This document shows, piece after piece, positions 27,482 to 35,902 of a stretch of DNA of 64,000 bases. A program made the translations under genes and the position numbers. Origin of the DNA: JAVBQJ01 sp031549115 (lineage in GTDB: Bacteria; Verrucomicrobiota; Lentisphaeria; Victivallales; Victivallaceae); contig JAVBQJ010000025.1 of the NCBI GenBank assembly GCA_031549115.1, positions 1 through 64,000 of the forward strand, written 5' to 3'. The notes below the pieces were generated by a model. The model was not told the DNA's origin, did no database searches, and saw only the letters and a program-made list of their open reading frames with translations. Each line of letters starts with the position of its first letter. Positions within the stretch are counted from its first letter, which is position 1.

Positions 27482-27600
27482 ATCTTCAAAGTGGCGCTTG
27501 CAATCAAATAGCTCCGGATATATGGTATTGGTGGATACCGGAAATGGCTATAGGGAATCTAAAAAAACAGCAGTACCGTTTGGTACCGTTTGGGGATTGA
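27478..27600 (+). CDS. Possible 40-residue ORF coupled to the RepA-like gene
   Basis: ATG 27478 overlaps the RepA-like stop codon in the arrangement atga, which usually marks translational coupling. The frame encodes 40 residues, Trp-rich near the start (DIWYWWIPEMAIG), and ends at TGA 27598-27600 inside the GTACCG repeats. No family is recognised. The coupling is the only argument for it. Confidence 0.3.
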   Translation: MNLQSGACNQIAPDIWYWWIPEMAIGNLKKQQYRLVPFGD

Positions 27601-27621
27601 AAGTACCGAAAAGTACCGTTT
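27572..27621. repeat. Four phased GTACCG repeats downstream of the RepA-like gene
   Basis: The ten-base units agtaccgttt, ggtaccgttt, agtaccgaaa and agtaccgttt begin at 27572, 27582, 27602 and 27612. Spacing is therefore one, two and one helical turns, as in iterons or clustered operator sites on one DNA face. They follow a RepA-like ATPase gene, which makes a replication-initiator or self-regulatory site thinkable. Confidence 0.55.
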
Positions 27622-28113
27622 TGTCGACTTGGGGCGTAAGAGAACGAATCAGATCAGAGCGATAGTTTTGAGGTGAAATCAAAAGAAATATGACATTAAC
27701 GAACAGGAGGAATTTGTAGTATTGGTGGCCTCACCGCCCACCAGTTTTCCCTGTTGCTTCGCTTTGGAATCCCATATCCGCCGAATGTCCGAAGCCGGTG
27801 ATCTGCGCCCATTTCCCATCTGTCCGTTTCCTGAAAAATATCTCTTTACACTTTACATCCCGTTGGGACTTTTGTCAAGTTGTAAATGCCGGAAAATTGC
27901 CTGCAAGAGGGACGAATCATGTCGAATCACGCAGTCAATCCGTATTGCATATCTGAAGTGGTTGCTCCGACAACAGGCGTGAGTCTTTCTCTTCCAAAAG
28001 GTCACGGAGGATATGGCGCAGCCATATCCGCAGCAGAGGTGCAGGGTCCTGTGACCCTGCCGGGGGGTGTGGGGGCGAGGAGTCCCCACATTCTCCCTTC
28101 TCTATAGTCAAAG
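27622..28113. other. Gap with two strong hairpins, possibly terminators between convergent genes
   Basis: The stretch has no convincing gene; short frames at 27722 and 27886 lack ribosome sites and motifs. Two perfect dyads stand out: GGATATGGC/GCCATATCC (28009-28029, 3-base loop) and GCAGGGTC/GACCCTGC (28041-28060, 4-base loop). A GTGGGG/CCCCAC pair follows near 28069-28090. They lie between convergent transcription units, so they may terminate transcription, though no T-run follows. Confidence 0.4.
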
Positions 28114-28998
28114 TCAAAAAAAGCTTTCGCAGAATTGTTGCTCGGAACAGTGGGCGCGTCCGGCGGCGAGGAATTCCACACCGCGCTGGTTGCCCCAGGC
28201 GTAGCTCAGATACAAATCGCCGTGATATTCGCAAATGTCCAGGTCGGAGGCGTTGATGTTGACGGCGCCGGCGATGCGGGCGCATTGCTCCGGCGTCAAT
28301 TGTTCCGATGCGATGCGGCGGTCGCTGTCGTCGATATCGAGGACCAGGCTGGATTGGCTCCATTGCTTCAGGTCATGCGACCGGGTTACACAAGTGCGGA
28401 AGCCCTTTTCGTAGGAGCCGTCGAGATAGAACAAATAGTAATAACCGTTGAACCAGCGCAGCATCGGACCGCCGGTATAGATGTCGCGTCCGAATACCGC
28501 GTCCGGGACCATCGACCATTGCCGCAGGTCGGGGGAGTGGGCGAAGAACATGGTGAAGGGCACGCCGACCAATTCCTGCGGTGCGCCCAGTTCGAATACC
28601 ATGGTGTAGCCGTCGCCGGCGCGGCAGATGCTGGTATTGTAGCCCTGCCAGGCCGGATCGCTGAGGATCAGACGCGGTTCGCTCCAATGGACGAGGTCGT
28701 CGGATTCGAGCAGATAAAAACGCGATTTGCCCCAGTTTTCGACACAGCTGACATACATTTTTCCGTGGTCGGCGAAGGCGCAGCCCATGTGGAGGCCGTG
28801 TCCGAAAGCGGGGGTGGCGCTGCCGTCGCTCATCGATACGAACCGGAAGTAGGAGTCTCCGGTGGAATTGCCGTGATATTGGCTGCGGATGTACTCGAAG
28901 CGGTAGAGCCGGTCATGGAATACGACGTGGTTGGTTTCGGCCAGATCGAGGTCGATGGTTCCCAGCCGTTCGATCGGAATGCGTGAGGAGGTGGACAT
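28114..28998 (-). CDS. Five-bladed beta-propeller glycoside hydrolase-like protein (GH43/GH32-like fold)
   Basis: From the ATG ending at 28998 this is a 294-residue protein; an upstream in-frame ATG at 29022 would add eight residues, but aataaggaa stands correctly before 28998. It has repeated propeller strands: RLYRFEYIRS, KMYVSCVENW, FYLLESDDLVHWSEP, FFAHSPDLRQWSM, YYYLFYLDGSYEKGFRTCVTRSHDLKQW. Alternating E/DDLVHW motifs are typical of GH43- and GH130-like five-bladed propellers. No signal peptide is seen, so it is probably cytoplasmic. It is the second gene of an operon behind a LacI-family regulator, 28 bases away. The substrate is unknown. Confidence 0.7.
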   Translation of the reverse strand: MSTSSRIPIERLGTIDLDLAETNHVVFHDRLYRFEYIRSQYHGNSTGDSYFRFVSMSDGSATPAFGHGLHMGCAFADHGKMYVSCVENWGKSRFYLLESDDLVHWSEPRLILSDPAWQGYNTSICRAGDGYTMVFELGAPQELVGVPFTMFFAHSPDLRQWSMVPDAVFGRDIYTGGPMLRWFNGYYYLFYLDGSYEKGFRTCVTRSHDLKQWSQSSLVLDIDDSDRRIASEQLTPEQCARIAGAVNINASDLDICEYHGDLYLSYAWGNQRGVEFLAAGRAHCSEQQFCESFF

Positions 28999-29026
28999 GA
29001 GATGTTTTTTCCTTATTGACATGGAT

Positions 29027-30013
29027 TCAGGTCAACAGGCGCACCGGCAGGAGCTCCTGTACTTTTTCTTTTTTGCCTTCGATCAATTCGGTCAGCAGGG
29101 TGACGGCGCGGGCTCCGAGCTGGTGGTCGGCGACGCCGATGCGCGGCAGGAGGCAAGGCGGCTCATCGAATGAATAATCGCAGGCGACGATATCGACGGG
29201 GCGGGCAATTTCCTGCAGCGCCGCCTGCGCGCCTTCGGCGACCGGGACGTTGGCGACGAGGAGCGCGGTGATTTCCGGATGTTCTTTCAATGCTCGGGCG
29301 GTCAACTCCCGGCCGCAGAGCCCGGTGAAGTCGCCGTAATAGGAGTGGATGACGCTTCCCGGCGCCCGGGCGAATCCGGCTTCGATATCTTTGACGATGC
29401 CGTTGTCCGGCGAGGCGCCGATCCAGCCGATATGGCGGTGGCGGCGCAACTGGAGGTGCTCCAGCGCCATTTGTCCGGCCTGCGCATAGTTGTGAATGAC
29501 GTAATTGTACGAATCGACGGCAATCGACGGTTTGCTGAGAAACATGAACGGATAGTTCTGCTCGGCCAGCTCCTCCCAGAAGGTGTGTCGGTCGTAATCG
29601 CCCCAGACCAGCATGCCGTCGACGGCCCGCTGGCGGAACAGCGTGAGATACTCCCGGCGCCCGACGAAGTGCCGGTCGTTGAAGACGATCAGCAACCGGT
29701 AGTCGGTATCGGCCAAGCCTCCTTCGATGCCGGAAAATATCTCGGTCAGGTGGTGGTCGGAAAAGACATTTTTCCGGTGCCGCTCATAGGAGGGCAGCAC
29801 CAGGGCGATCACATCGCTTTTGTGCGTATTGAGACGCTTGGCGTTGATGTTGGGGGTGTAGTTCAGCGCTTTGGCGGCGGCCCGGATTTTCCGGCGGGTT
29901 TCCTCGGAGGTATGGGTTTCGGCGTCACGGCCGTTGAGCACCCGCGAAACCGTGCTTGTCGCCACTTGGGCATACTCCGCGACATCCCGGATGCTGCAAC
30001 TTCTGTTTTTCAT
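29027..30013 (-). CDS. LacI-family transcriptional regulator
   Basis: This 328-residue protein has the helix-turn-helix CSIRDVAEYAQVATSTVSRVLNG at residues 6-28 and the hinge helix NYTPNINAKRLNTHKS. A periplasmic-binding-protein-like effector domain follows (DVIALVLPSYERH, VDGMLVWGDYD, HIGWIGASPDNGIVKDIEAGF, VGVADHQLGARAVTLL-like end). It should repress its own operon with the propeller hydrolase until a sugar binds. A consensus promoter with a dyad operator lies just upstream (30038-30087). It is divergent from the UroD-family gene at 30263, which it may also control. Confidence 0.92.
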   Translation of the reverse strand: MKNRSCSIRDVAEYAQVATSTVSRVLNGRDAETHTSEETRRKIRAAAKALNYTPNINAKRLNTHKSDVIALVLPSYERHRKNVFSDHHLTEIFSGIEGGLADTDYRLLIVFNDRHFVGRREYLTLFRQRAVDGMLVWGDYDRHTFWEELAEQNYPFMFLSKPSIAVDSYNYVIHNYAQAGQMALEHLQLRRHRHIGWIGASPDNGIVKDIEAGFARAPGSVIHSYYGDFTGLCGRELTARALKEHPEITALLVANVPVAEGAQAALQEIARPVDIVACDYSFDEPPCLLPRIGVADHQLGARAVTLLTELIEGKKEKVQELLPVRLLT

Positions 30014-30037
30014 GAAACGATTTTCTTTCTCGATTAG

Positions 30038-30087
30038 GGCAATCGGTTGCCTTGATAAATTATAGATCGTATTTCCGCGTTTGTCAA
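30038..30087 (-). promoter_or_regulatory. Consensus sigma-70 promoter with LacI-type dyad operator for the lacI-hydrolase operon
   Basis: On the minus strand, TTGACA (30087-30082), a 17-bp spacer and TATAAT (30064-30059) form an exact consensus promoter. Eight bases further lies the dyad GGCAATCGGTTGCC (30051-30038), whose centre resembles the LacI-family core. It covers the expected transcription start, a good position for autorepression. Confidence 0.85.
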
Positions 30088-30262
30088 GAGACGGAAGTGA
30101 ATTTTATTGTTTTCGGGACAAGAAAAGACAACGATCCGGTGATATTGTTATATAATGAGTTTTTGCAAGCTTTTACATGAAGCGGTTGTATCTTACATTT
30201 CATTTTGTCCTCTTTTCGGATATACTTAACAGAGTGTGGCTTCAAATCAAGGAAACAAATTC

Positions 30263-31345
30263 ATGCCAAAAATACCGACCCGGAACGAAGTTGATCTTGC
30301 GCAGGTGATCCGCAATAACGACAAGTGGTGGAGCGGCGAACTCGGCCGCCCGATATTCAATATCATGGTCTGGATGCCGGCGGCGACGGGTGGCGATATC
30401 CCGTGGTTTCTGCCTTCCTATCCGGCGGGGACCACGCCGGAACGGATCGTCGATAACGAATTCCGGCGGCTCGACAATCTGGGCTATCTCGGCGATGGGT
30501 TCCCGGTTGCCTGGATGAACTTCGGCCCCGGAGTCCTGGCCGCCATGGTTGGCGGGGAGGGACGCGCCACGCCGGAAACGGTCTGGTTCGAGCCGGGCCG
30601 CTTCGCCGGGAAGGAACTTGCCGATTTTTCCATCCGTTTCAACCCGGAGGCGGAGTGGGCGAAACGTCTCGCGGCGCTGTACCGCGAGGCCGCTTCGCGC
30701 TCCGGGGTCACTCCCGTTGTGCTCGGCATGACCGATCTCGGCGGTTCCTGCGATGTTCTGGCGGCATTGCGTGGGAGCGAACAGCTTCTGATGGACTTGT
30801 TCGACCAGCCGGAGGAGGTTAAGCGATTGCTGGGGGAAGAGACCGCCGCCTGGCTGGAAGCATTCGATTATTTTGACGCGCTGCTCCGGCAGGGAAGTGT
30901 CCAAGCCTCCAGTTGCTGGGCCGCTATTCTCAGCAGCTCCGCCTGCTACATGCTGCAATGTGATTTTTCTTATATGATTTCACCCGCGATGTTCGGAGAG
31001 TTCGTCAAGCCGGAGCTGGTGAAATACGCTGCGAAGCTTCCGCATGCGCTCTACCACCTCGACGGCAAGGGGCAGATCGGCCATATTCCCCACATTGCCG
31101 CCATTCCGGGTGTGGATGGAATCCAGTGGGTTCCGGGCGACGGCCAGCCCCAACAGTATCTCTGGCCGGAGGTGTTCGAAGAAATCGAACATCACAACCT
31201 GAAACTTCAGCTCATAGGGCCGCTCGATAATGTGGAGCGCTGTCTGAAGCTGCTGAAGCACCCGGAGCGGGCGCATATTACCGTGACCATTGCGGCGGAG
31301 GAAACGGAACGGGCGCTCCGGCTGCTCGCGGAGTACGGAGCCTAA
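30263..31345 (+). CDS. UroD-family (uroporphyrinogen decarboxylase-like) methyltransferase
   Basis: This 360-residue protein starts at ATG 30263, with aaggaa before it; the GTG at 30236 is a poorer start. It has the COG0407 barrel features: NEVDLAQVIRNNDKWW, VTPVVLGMTDLGGSCDVLAALRG, LYHLDGKGQIGHIPHIAAIPGVDGIQWVPGDGQP, and a C-terminal AHITVTIAAEETERALRLL. Such proteins outside haem synthesis act with corrinoid proteins as methyltransferases. Heme genes are absent, whereas a second UroD-family protein, a corrinoid protein and a RACo-like activator lie within 10 kb. It may therefore be the substrate-specific methyltransferase. The methyl donor is unknown. Confidence 0.75.
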   Translation: MPKIPTRNEVDLAQVIRNNDKWWSGELGRPIFNIMVWMPAATGGDIPWFLPSYPAGTTPERIVDNEFRRLDNLGYLGDGFPVAWMNFGPGVLAAMVGGEGRATPETVWFEPGRFAGKELADFSIRFNPEAEWAKRLAALYREAASRSGVTPVVLGMTDLGGSCDVLAALRGSEQLLMDLFDQPEEVKRLLGEETAAWLEAFDYFDALLRQGSVQASSCWAAILSSSACYMLQCDFSYMISPAMFGEFVKPELVKYAAKLPHALYHLDGKGQIGHIPHIAAIPGVDGIQWVPGDGQPQQYLWPEVFEEIEHHNLKLQLIGPLDNVERCLKLLKHPERAHITVTIAAEETERALRLLAEYGA

Positions 31346-31354
31346 TATCACGGC

Positions 31355-31374
31355 GCCGGTTCTTCAAAACCGGC
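31355..31374. terminator. Hairpin between convergent genes
   Basis: GCCGGTT (31355-31361) pairs with AACCGGC (31368-31374). The araC stop codon lies in the loop. No T-run follows, so termination activity is only a possibility. Confidence 0.3.
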
Positions 31375-32290
31375 GGTCGCCGGCGTGGAGTTTGCGGTAG
31401 GCGGCGGGGCTCATGCCGTAATGTTGCCGGAACAGGTGATAGAAACGGCTGAGACTCTGGAATCGGAGCTTATCGGCGATGACGACGATATCCTCGTGGC
31501 TGTCGTTGAGCAGCCGCGCCGCATGGTTGATACGGAGTTCGTTGATGAAATCGGTCGGAGTTTTGCCGAGGTATTTGCGAAAGGACTTGCACAAGTGGCC
31601 GGGGGTGCGGCAGGCGAGCCTCTGCATGCGTTCGAGGCCGATGGAGAAGTTTTCGGGCTTGCGCATTTCGGTGCAGAGGGTTTCCAGCCAATCGGGAACC
31701 TGGGATTCGCTCAACAGATTGACTTCGTCGATGAAGAAGCGCGAAAAGAGTTCGCCGAGCAGGATTTTCAGTTTGATTTTCCGCAGCATCGGGGAGATGC
31801 CGGGGGTGTTCAACTTGAGCAGCCGCGAGTACAATGCATTGCAAGACGGCGCATCCATTTTGAAGCTCGGCGGCAATACCGACGCGGTCAATTGCTGCAA
31901 AAACGCATCGTTTTCGAAGTAAATGCTCAAACTGAGGAACAGATCCAAACTGAAGTCGAGCATCACGATTTCGACCTGCTTGAATTCCGGGTCGGGGGCG
32001 AAACCGTGCAGGTCGTCGGGGCGTAGGAAACAGATGCTGCCGGCGGTCAGACGCTCCTTTTCGCCGTTGACCATATGGGTCACGGCACCGGAGGTCACCA
32101 GCAGGATTTCGCCGAAGTCGTGCGTATGCAGCATGGTTCCGGCGCGTGGAATCCGGTGGAAGTACAGGTCGCCGCCGGTCTGCATCGACTCGAATTTGCG
32201 GTCCATGGTCCAATTGATTTCATGACAGGTGATCCGGGCGTTCAAAACCGGATCCAGCCAGTTTTCGCTGCGTTGCCGATGATCGGTCAT
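31364..32290 (-). CDS. AraC-family transcriptional regulator
   Basis: From the ATG ending at 32290 this is a 308-residue protein; caagggagagcaatc precedes that ATG, so the longer form from 32329 is rejected. The N-terminal half is a cupin-like sensor domain (HTHDFGEILLVTSGAVTHMVNG, GSICFLRPDDLHGF). The C-terminal 100 residues carry two helix-turn-helix units, MQRLACRTPGHLCKSFRKYLGKTPTDFINELRI and IADKLRFQSLSRFYHLFRQHYGMSPAAYRKL, of standard AraC form. It is divergent from the MtaA-like gene at 32467 and convergent with the UroD-like gene, so it probably controls the methyl-transfer genes. Confidence 0.9.
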   Translation of the reverse strand: MTDHRQRSENWLDPVLNARITCHEINWTMDRKFESMQTGGDLYFHRIPRAGTMLHTHDFGEILLVTSGAVTHMVNGEKERLTAGSICFLRPDDLHGFAPDPEFKQVEIVMLDFSLDLFLSLSIYFENDAFLQQLTASVLPPSFKMDAPSCNALYSRLLKLNTPGISPMLRKIKLKILLGELFSRFFIDEVNLLSESQVPDWLETLCTEMRKPENFSIGLERMQRLACRTPGHLCKSFRKYLGKTPTDFINELRINHAARLLNDSHEDIVVIADKLRFQSLSRFYHLFRQHYGMSPAAYRKLHAGDRRF

Positions 32291-32345
32291 GATTGCTCTC
32301 CCTTGTCTTTGATTGCTCGATACTGTCATTGGGGTCTACAATGAT

Positions 32346-32374
32346 AATATAGAGCAAAAGAATGAATTTTGCAA
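32346..32374 (-). promoter_or_regulatory. Promoter for the araC-family gene
   Basis: On the minus strand TTGCAA (32374-32369) and TATATT (32351-32346) are separated by 17 bases, upstream of the AraC start at 32290. The rest of the 176-base divergent gap holds a possible plus-strand -10 (TATACT, 32399-32404) without a clear -35. Confidence 0.55.
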
Positions 32375-32466
32375 GGAAGATTTTTTCGGAATTGCCGCTA
32401 TACTTATGATAAAGCAATCATGGCGGCGGGAAGGACCGCGCCAAAAACTGGTAAGGAGTCGGAAGA

Positions 32467-33480
32467 ATGAATTTTCGCAAAGCGGATTTTGTGGCGTCTG
32501 TGTTGGCGGAGCCCGTACGGAAGGCCATTCCGATCATGACGTCGCCGGGAGCCGAGCTGATCGGCGCCAAGCCCCGGGAGGTATTTCAGAGTGGAGAATT
32601 GCAGTTCCGCTGCATTCAGGCATTGGCGGAAGCGGTGCCGGCGGATATGCATGTGACGTTCATGGATCTGTCGATCGAAGCGGAAGCCTTCGGCAGTCCG
32701 ATCACCTTTTCGGATCATGAAAATCCGACGGTGGCGGCGGCGCTGGCCAACGATGCCGACACGATTGCCGCGTTGGCGGTACCGGCGGTGGGCAGCAAAC
32801 GCACCGCCGAGGTGTTGAAATGCGCCGAATTGTGCGCCCGGAATCTGGAGCGGCCGACCTTGTGCGGCATCATCGGACCATATTCGCTGGCCGGACGCAT
32901 CGCCGATATGACGGAGATGATGGTGTTGGCGGCGGCGGAGCCGGAGACGGCGCACGCGCTGCTGGAGAAGACCGCGGCGTTTCTGACCGCGTATTTGCGG
33001 CAGCTCAAAACCACCGGCGTGGCCGGCGTGGTGATTGCGGAGCCGGCGGCGGGGTTGTTGTCGCCGGAGATGTGCCAGGAGTTTGCTGCCGATTACCTGA
33101 AAAAGATCATCGCCGCGGTCAAGGACGAATCGTTCTTCGTGGTTTTGCACAACTGCGGCAAGACGGAGAAGCAGGTTGCGGCGTTGTTGTCGACGGGGGC
33201 GGATGCGCTGCATGTCGGCAACGCGGTGAATATCCTCGACATACTGCCGCAGGTACCGGAGACGACGCCGGTAATGGGGAATCTGGATCCGGTCGGGGTG
33301 TTCAAGAATATGAGCGCGGACGAAGTGTACGCCGAAACGATGGCATTGCTGAAGGCGACGGCGGGGTACCGGAATTACATTCTGTCCAGCGGCTGCGACC
33401 TGCCGCCGGCGGTCCCGATGGCCAACGTGCGCGCCTTCTTCAAAGCCCGCGAAGATTACAACAAACAAATAAAAAAATAA
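32467..33480 (+). CDS. MtaA/MtbA-like UroD-family methylcorrinoid methyltransferase
   Basis: This 337-residue protein begins MNFRKADFVASVLAEPVRKAIPIMTSPGAELIGA, close to the opening of methylcobamide methyltransferases of the MtaA/MtbA type. The zinc-site pattern is visible: VVLHNCGK near residues 225-232 (His-x-Cys) and the later SSGCDLPPAVP cysteine near residue 309. It should move a methyl group between the corrinoid protein encoded next and an acceptor thiol or folate. The acceptor is unknown, since coenzyme M is not expected in this organism. The last codons are A-rich and merge with the leader of the structured repeat. The corrinoid protein gene follows after that repeat. Confidence 0.8.
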   Translation: MNFRKADFVASVLAEPVRKAIPIMTSPGAELIGAKPREVFQSGELQFRCIQALAEAVPADMHVTFMDLSIEAEAFGSPITFSDHENPTVAAALANDADTIAALAVPAVGSKRTAEVLKCAELCARNLERPTLCGIIGPYSLAGRIADMTEMMVLAAAEPETAHALLEKTAAFLTAYLRQLKTTGVAGVVIAEPAAGLLSPEMCQEFAADYLKKIIAAVKDESFFVVLHNCGKTEKQVAALLSTGADALHVGNAVNILDILPQVPETTPVMGNLDPVGVFKNMSADEVYAETMALLKATAGYRNYILSSGCDLPPAVPMANVRAFFKAREDYNKQIKK

Positions 33481-33504
33481 AAAAAAGAATAAAAATAAAA
33501 AAAT

Positions 33505-33908
33505 AGAGCCGCGCAGCGGCGGTCTGCACTCCGTCATACGGAGGCACCGGTCCAGCAGGTGAATTCTGCTGGTCGCCCCAGGCGCGACGCGCCTCGAACG
33601 GGGCGAAATCCAGGGAAGCGAGCCGCAGGCGAGCGGAAGCCGCCCGAGGTAGCGATGGTGTAGATTGGACTGGAAGCGTGAGCGACAGTCCAATCTACAC
33701 ATGGAGCGAACTCTGGCGCCGCACCAGCGGCGAATAATAAACCAATGGAGCAATCGGGAAAATCGCTGTCGCGATTTGGCTCTGGAGGGTGGGGGCGTTG
33801 AAATGTCAACGGCAAATGGCGGACAATAGCCGAACAGCATGCCAAGGTGCGATGTTTGCCACGCCCGGCGAACGCCGGGCTTACTGGGGCTCTGCCCCAG
33901 CCCCCGAT
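33505..33908 (+). repeat. Multi-hairpin structured repeat, copy 1 (full length)
   Basis: About 404 bases with at least eight consecutive hairpins. They include GCCGCGCAGCGGC, CTCCGTCATACGGAG-type, CCAGCAG/CTGCTGG, and a TCGCCCC/GGGGCGA stem enclosing AGGCGC/GCGCCT. A perfect 15-bp stem (33658-33672 with 33686-33700) has the loop GAAGCGTGAGCGA. CGCCGC/GCGGCG, AAATCGC/GCGATTT, GCCCGGC/GCCGGGC and CTGGGG/CCCCAG follow. It starts 24 bases after the stop of the MtaA-like gene behind an A-rich leader. Shorter or equal copies occur at 43449, 46295 and 54273 (reversed). It fills most of the gap 33481-33975. Confidence 0.9.
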
Positions 33909-33975
33909 ACCGGCTTGATGGATAATCGATTTTAAATCAAGAATACAACAAAGAACAATTGGGAGCACAGGAAAA

Positions 33976-34599
33976 ATGACGGATTTCGAAGCATTGCAGA
34001 GCGCGGTGATCAAGGGCAAACGCAACGACGTGGCCGCGATAGTCCAGGCCGCCATCGACAACAAAGAGGACATCAACGCGATACTCGACCAGGGGATGAT
34101 CCCGGCGATGCGCGAAATCGGCGACCGGTTTTCGCGTAACGAAGCCTACGTCCCGGAGCTGCTGATCGCGGCGCGGGCGATGCAATCGGGCCTGGCGCTG
34201 ATCGAACCGTTGATCGCCGCCAGCGGTCGCGCGTCGATGGGAAAAATCGCCATCGGCACGGTCAAGGGCGACTTGCATGACATCGGCAAGAATCTGGTCG
34301 CGATCATGCTCAAGGGCGCCGGTTACGACGTGATCGACCTCGGCGTCAACTGCGACGTCAACAAGTACGCCGAAGGGGTCGCCCAGGGCGCCACCATCAT
34401 CGCCTGCAGCTCGTTGTTGACCACCACGATGCCGTATATGAAAGACGTGGTCGAATTCTTCAAGGGCAAGGACGTCAAAGTCATCATCGGCGGCGCTCCG
34501 GTGACCCAGGCCTACGCCGACGAAATCGGCGCCTCCGGCTACAGCGCCGATGCCAACGGCGCGGTGAAGCTGGTCGACAGCCTGCTGAAAGCCTGCTGA
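33976..34599 (+). CDS. Corrinoid (methyl-B12) binding protein, MtaC/MtbC-like
   Basis: This 207-residue protein is a standalone B12-binding methyl carrier. Residues 1-85 form the helical cap domain (methionine-synthase cap type: DFEALQSAVIKGKRNDVAAIVQAAID, AYVPELLIAARAMQSGL). Residues 90-207 form the Rossmann-like B12 domain with the DxHxxG motif in KGDLHDIGKNLVAIMLKGAGY near residue 98, which supplies the lower axial His. SSLLTTTMPYMKD and IIGGAPVTQAYADEIGASGYSADANGAV complete the signature. It works with the UroD-family methyltransferases and is kept reduced by the RACo-like protein encoded at 39023. A strong terminator follows. Confidence 0.92.
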   Translation: MTDFEALQSAVIKGKRNDVAAIVQAAIDNKEDINAILDQGMIPAMREIGDRFSRNEAYVPELLIAARAMQSGLALIEPLIAASGRASMGKIAIGTVKGDLHDIGKNLVAIMLKGAGYDVIDLGVNCDVNKYAEGVAQGATIIACSSLLTTTMPYMKDVVEFFKGKDVKVIIGGAPVTQAYADEIGASGYSADANGAVKLVDSLLKAC

Positions 34600-34620
34600 C
34601 GGCGCGATTTCCATTCATTG

Positions 34621-34663
34621 CAGCGGATGCTCCCTGAAATACGGGAACATCCGCTGTTTTTTT
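34621..34663 (+). terminator. Rho-independent terminator after the corrinoid protein gene
   Basis: CAGCGGATG (34621-34629) pairs perfectly with CATCCGCTG (34648-34656). An inner TCCC/GGGA pair extends the stem, and seven T residues follow (34657-34663). It begins 21 bases after the stop codon. Confidence 0.92.
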
Positions 34664-34705
34664 GTCTGCCCGGCTGGAAAAAATCGTTTTTTTTCGATCC
34701 GGGTA

Positions 34706-34807
34706 TTGACTTTTTCATGGATTTGCAGTATAATAGTTACACGAGCAATTAACATGGATTCGTGCTTGATATTCCGATCTGTTGAAATTATTTAATTACA
34801 GGTGTAA
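34706..34807 (+). promoter_or_regulatory. Promoter and possible operator for the second lacI-family gene
   Basis: TTGACT (34706-34711), a 17-bp spacer and TATAAT (34729-34734) form a strong promoter. Directly downstream lies AGTTACAC (34735-34742), matched as an inverted copy by GTGTAACT just before the start codon. The latter overlaps the short dyad TTACA-GG-TGTAA (34796-34807). Either could be the autoregulatory site. Confidence 0.75.
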
Positions 34808-34810
34808 CTG

Positions 34811-35875
34811 ATGACGGCGACGATGAAGGATATCGCCCGGGTGGCGGGGGTTTCGCGGCAGGCGGTGGCGGCGGCGTTGAATGACGCGGGAACCAGCAAG
34901 GTTTCCACGGTGACGCGGGAGCGGATCCGCCGGATTGCCGACAGCATGCACTTCGTCCCCAATCAGACCGCGCAGCGGTTGAAGGGAATCGCCAGCAATA
35001 CCATCGGCATTTATGGCGTCCCGTATGCATCGGTGCTGATGCAGAGCTTTTTCAACGACCTCAGTGTCGAGTTGGACCGGCACGGCTACAACCTGATGGC
35101 CTGCTACGGGATGACCGAGAAGGCCTCCGAGCAGGCGATCCGGCGGCTGTTGGCCAAGGGCATCGACGGCATGATCGTGACCACGCAGGAAAACCCGCTG
35201 GCACGGATGTCGCTTCCGGCGATTCCGGCGGTATTCTGCCCGCCGGCCCGGATCGACGGCTACGATGTCGCGGTCGACCATGCCGCGGGCACCCGGACCG
35301 CGGCCCGGCAGTTGCTGGCGGCGGGGCGGAAACGGGTGGTGTATCTGCCGCCGTGCTTCCTGGGCGGCGTTTCCGACCGACCCAACCTGGAAAAATTCCG
35401 CGGCATCCGCGAGGCGCTGGCCGAAGCCGGATTGCAGCCGACGCTGCTGACGGTGGAGGAGTGCTCCGGTGAAGCCGAGATCCTGTTGGAACGGTTGCAC
35501 GCCATTGCCCCGGATGTGGTGTTCTGCAGCAACGATTACTTCGCCGGGCGCCTGATTTCGCTGCTGCTGGAAGCGGGAATCGCGGTACCGGAGGAGATGA
35601 TGGTGGTGGGGTACGACGGCTTGTCGATGTGCGATCTGTGCGCGGTGCCGCTGGCAACAGTGGTGCAGCCGATGCAGAAAATGGCGGAGATCGCGGTGAA
35701 GTTGCTGCTGGAACGCATCGCCGCCAAGGGTTCCATCCCGGCTCCGGCCGGAATCGACCTGGAGCCGTATTTCTATGCGTCGACAAGCTGCGGCGTCGCC
35801 AACTCCAAACGCCGGAAGTTGCCGCTGTACAACTCGTATTCGTCCCTGGAAGCAATTTGGAACAACGAATTTTAA
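34811..35875 (+). CDS. LacI-family transcriptional regulator
   Basis: This 354-residue regulator has the helix-turn-helix MKDIARVAGVSRQAVAAALNDAG at residues 5-27, a hinge NQTAQRLKGIASNTIGIYG, and an effector domain with VDHAAGTRTAARQLLAAGRKRVVYL, VVFCSNDYFAGRLISLLLEAGIAVPEEMMVVGYDGL and a typical TVVQPMQKMAEIAVKLL end. It heads a unit in which a prepilin-like protein and a secreted pectate-lyase-like protein follow within 30 and 35 bases, so it likely controls them in response to a sugar. Confidence 0.92.
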   Translation: MTATMKDIARVAGVSRQAVAAALNDAGTSKVSTVTRERIRRIADSMHFVPNQTAQRLKGIASNTIGIYGVPYASVLMQSFFNDLSVELDRHGYNLMACYGMTEKASEQAIRRLLAKGIDGMIVTTQENPLARMSLPAIPAVFCPPARIDGYDVAVDHAAGTRTAARQLLAAGRKRVVYLPPCFLGGVSDRPNLEKFRGIREALAEAGLQPTLLTVEECSGEAEILLERLHAIAPDVVFCSNDYFAGRLISLLLEAGIAVPEEMMVVGYDGLSMCDLCAVPLATVVQPMQKMAEIAVKLLLERIAAKGSIPAPAGIDLEPYFYASTSCGVANSKRRKLPLYNSYSSLEAIWNNEF

Positions 35876-35902
35876 TCACAACAAGCAAAGGAGAGTGGAA
35901 TC

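Noticed and set aside
27722..28107. Two short frames (86 and 73 codons) between convergent genes
   Set aside because: Poor starts, no motifs, and overlap with strong hairpins.
30263..33480. UroD-family genes read as heme biosynthesis HemE
   Set aside because: The second has a zinc HxC site of MtaA type and both neighbour a corrinoid protein; no other heme genes are present.
33505..33908. Structured repeats considered as integron attC cassettes
   Set aside because: No integrase, no conserved attC core sites at the ends, and the elements follow genes without forming a cassette array.
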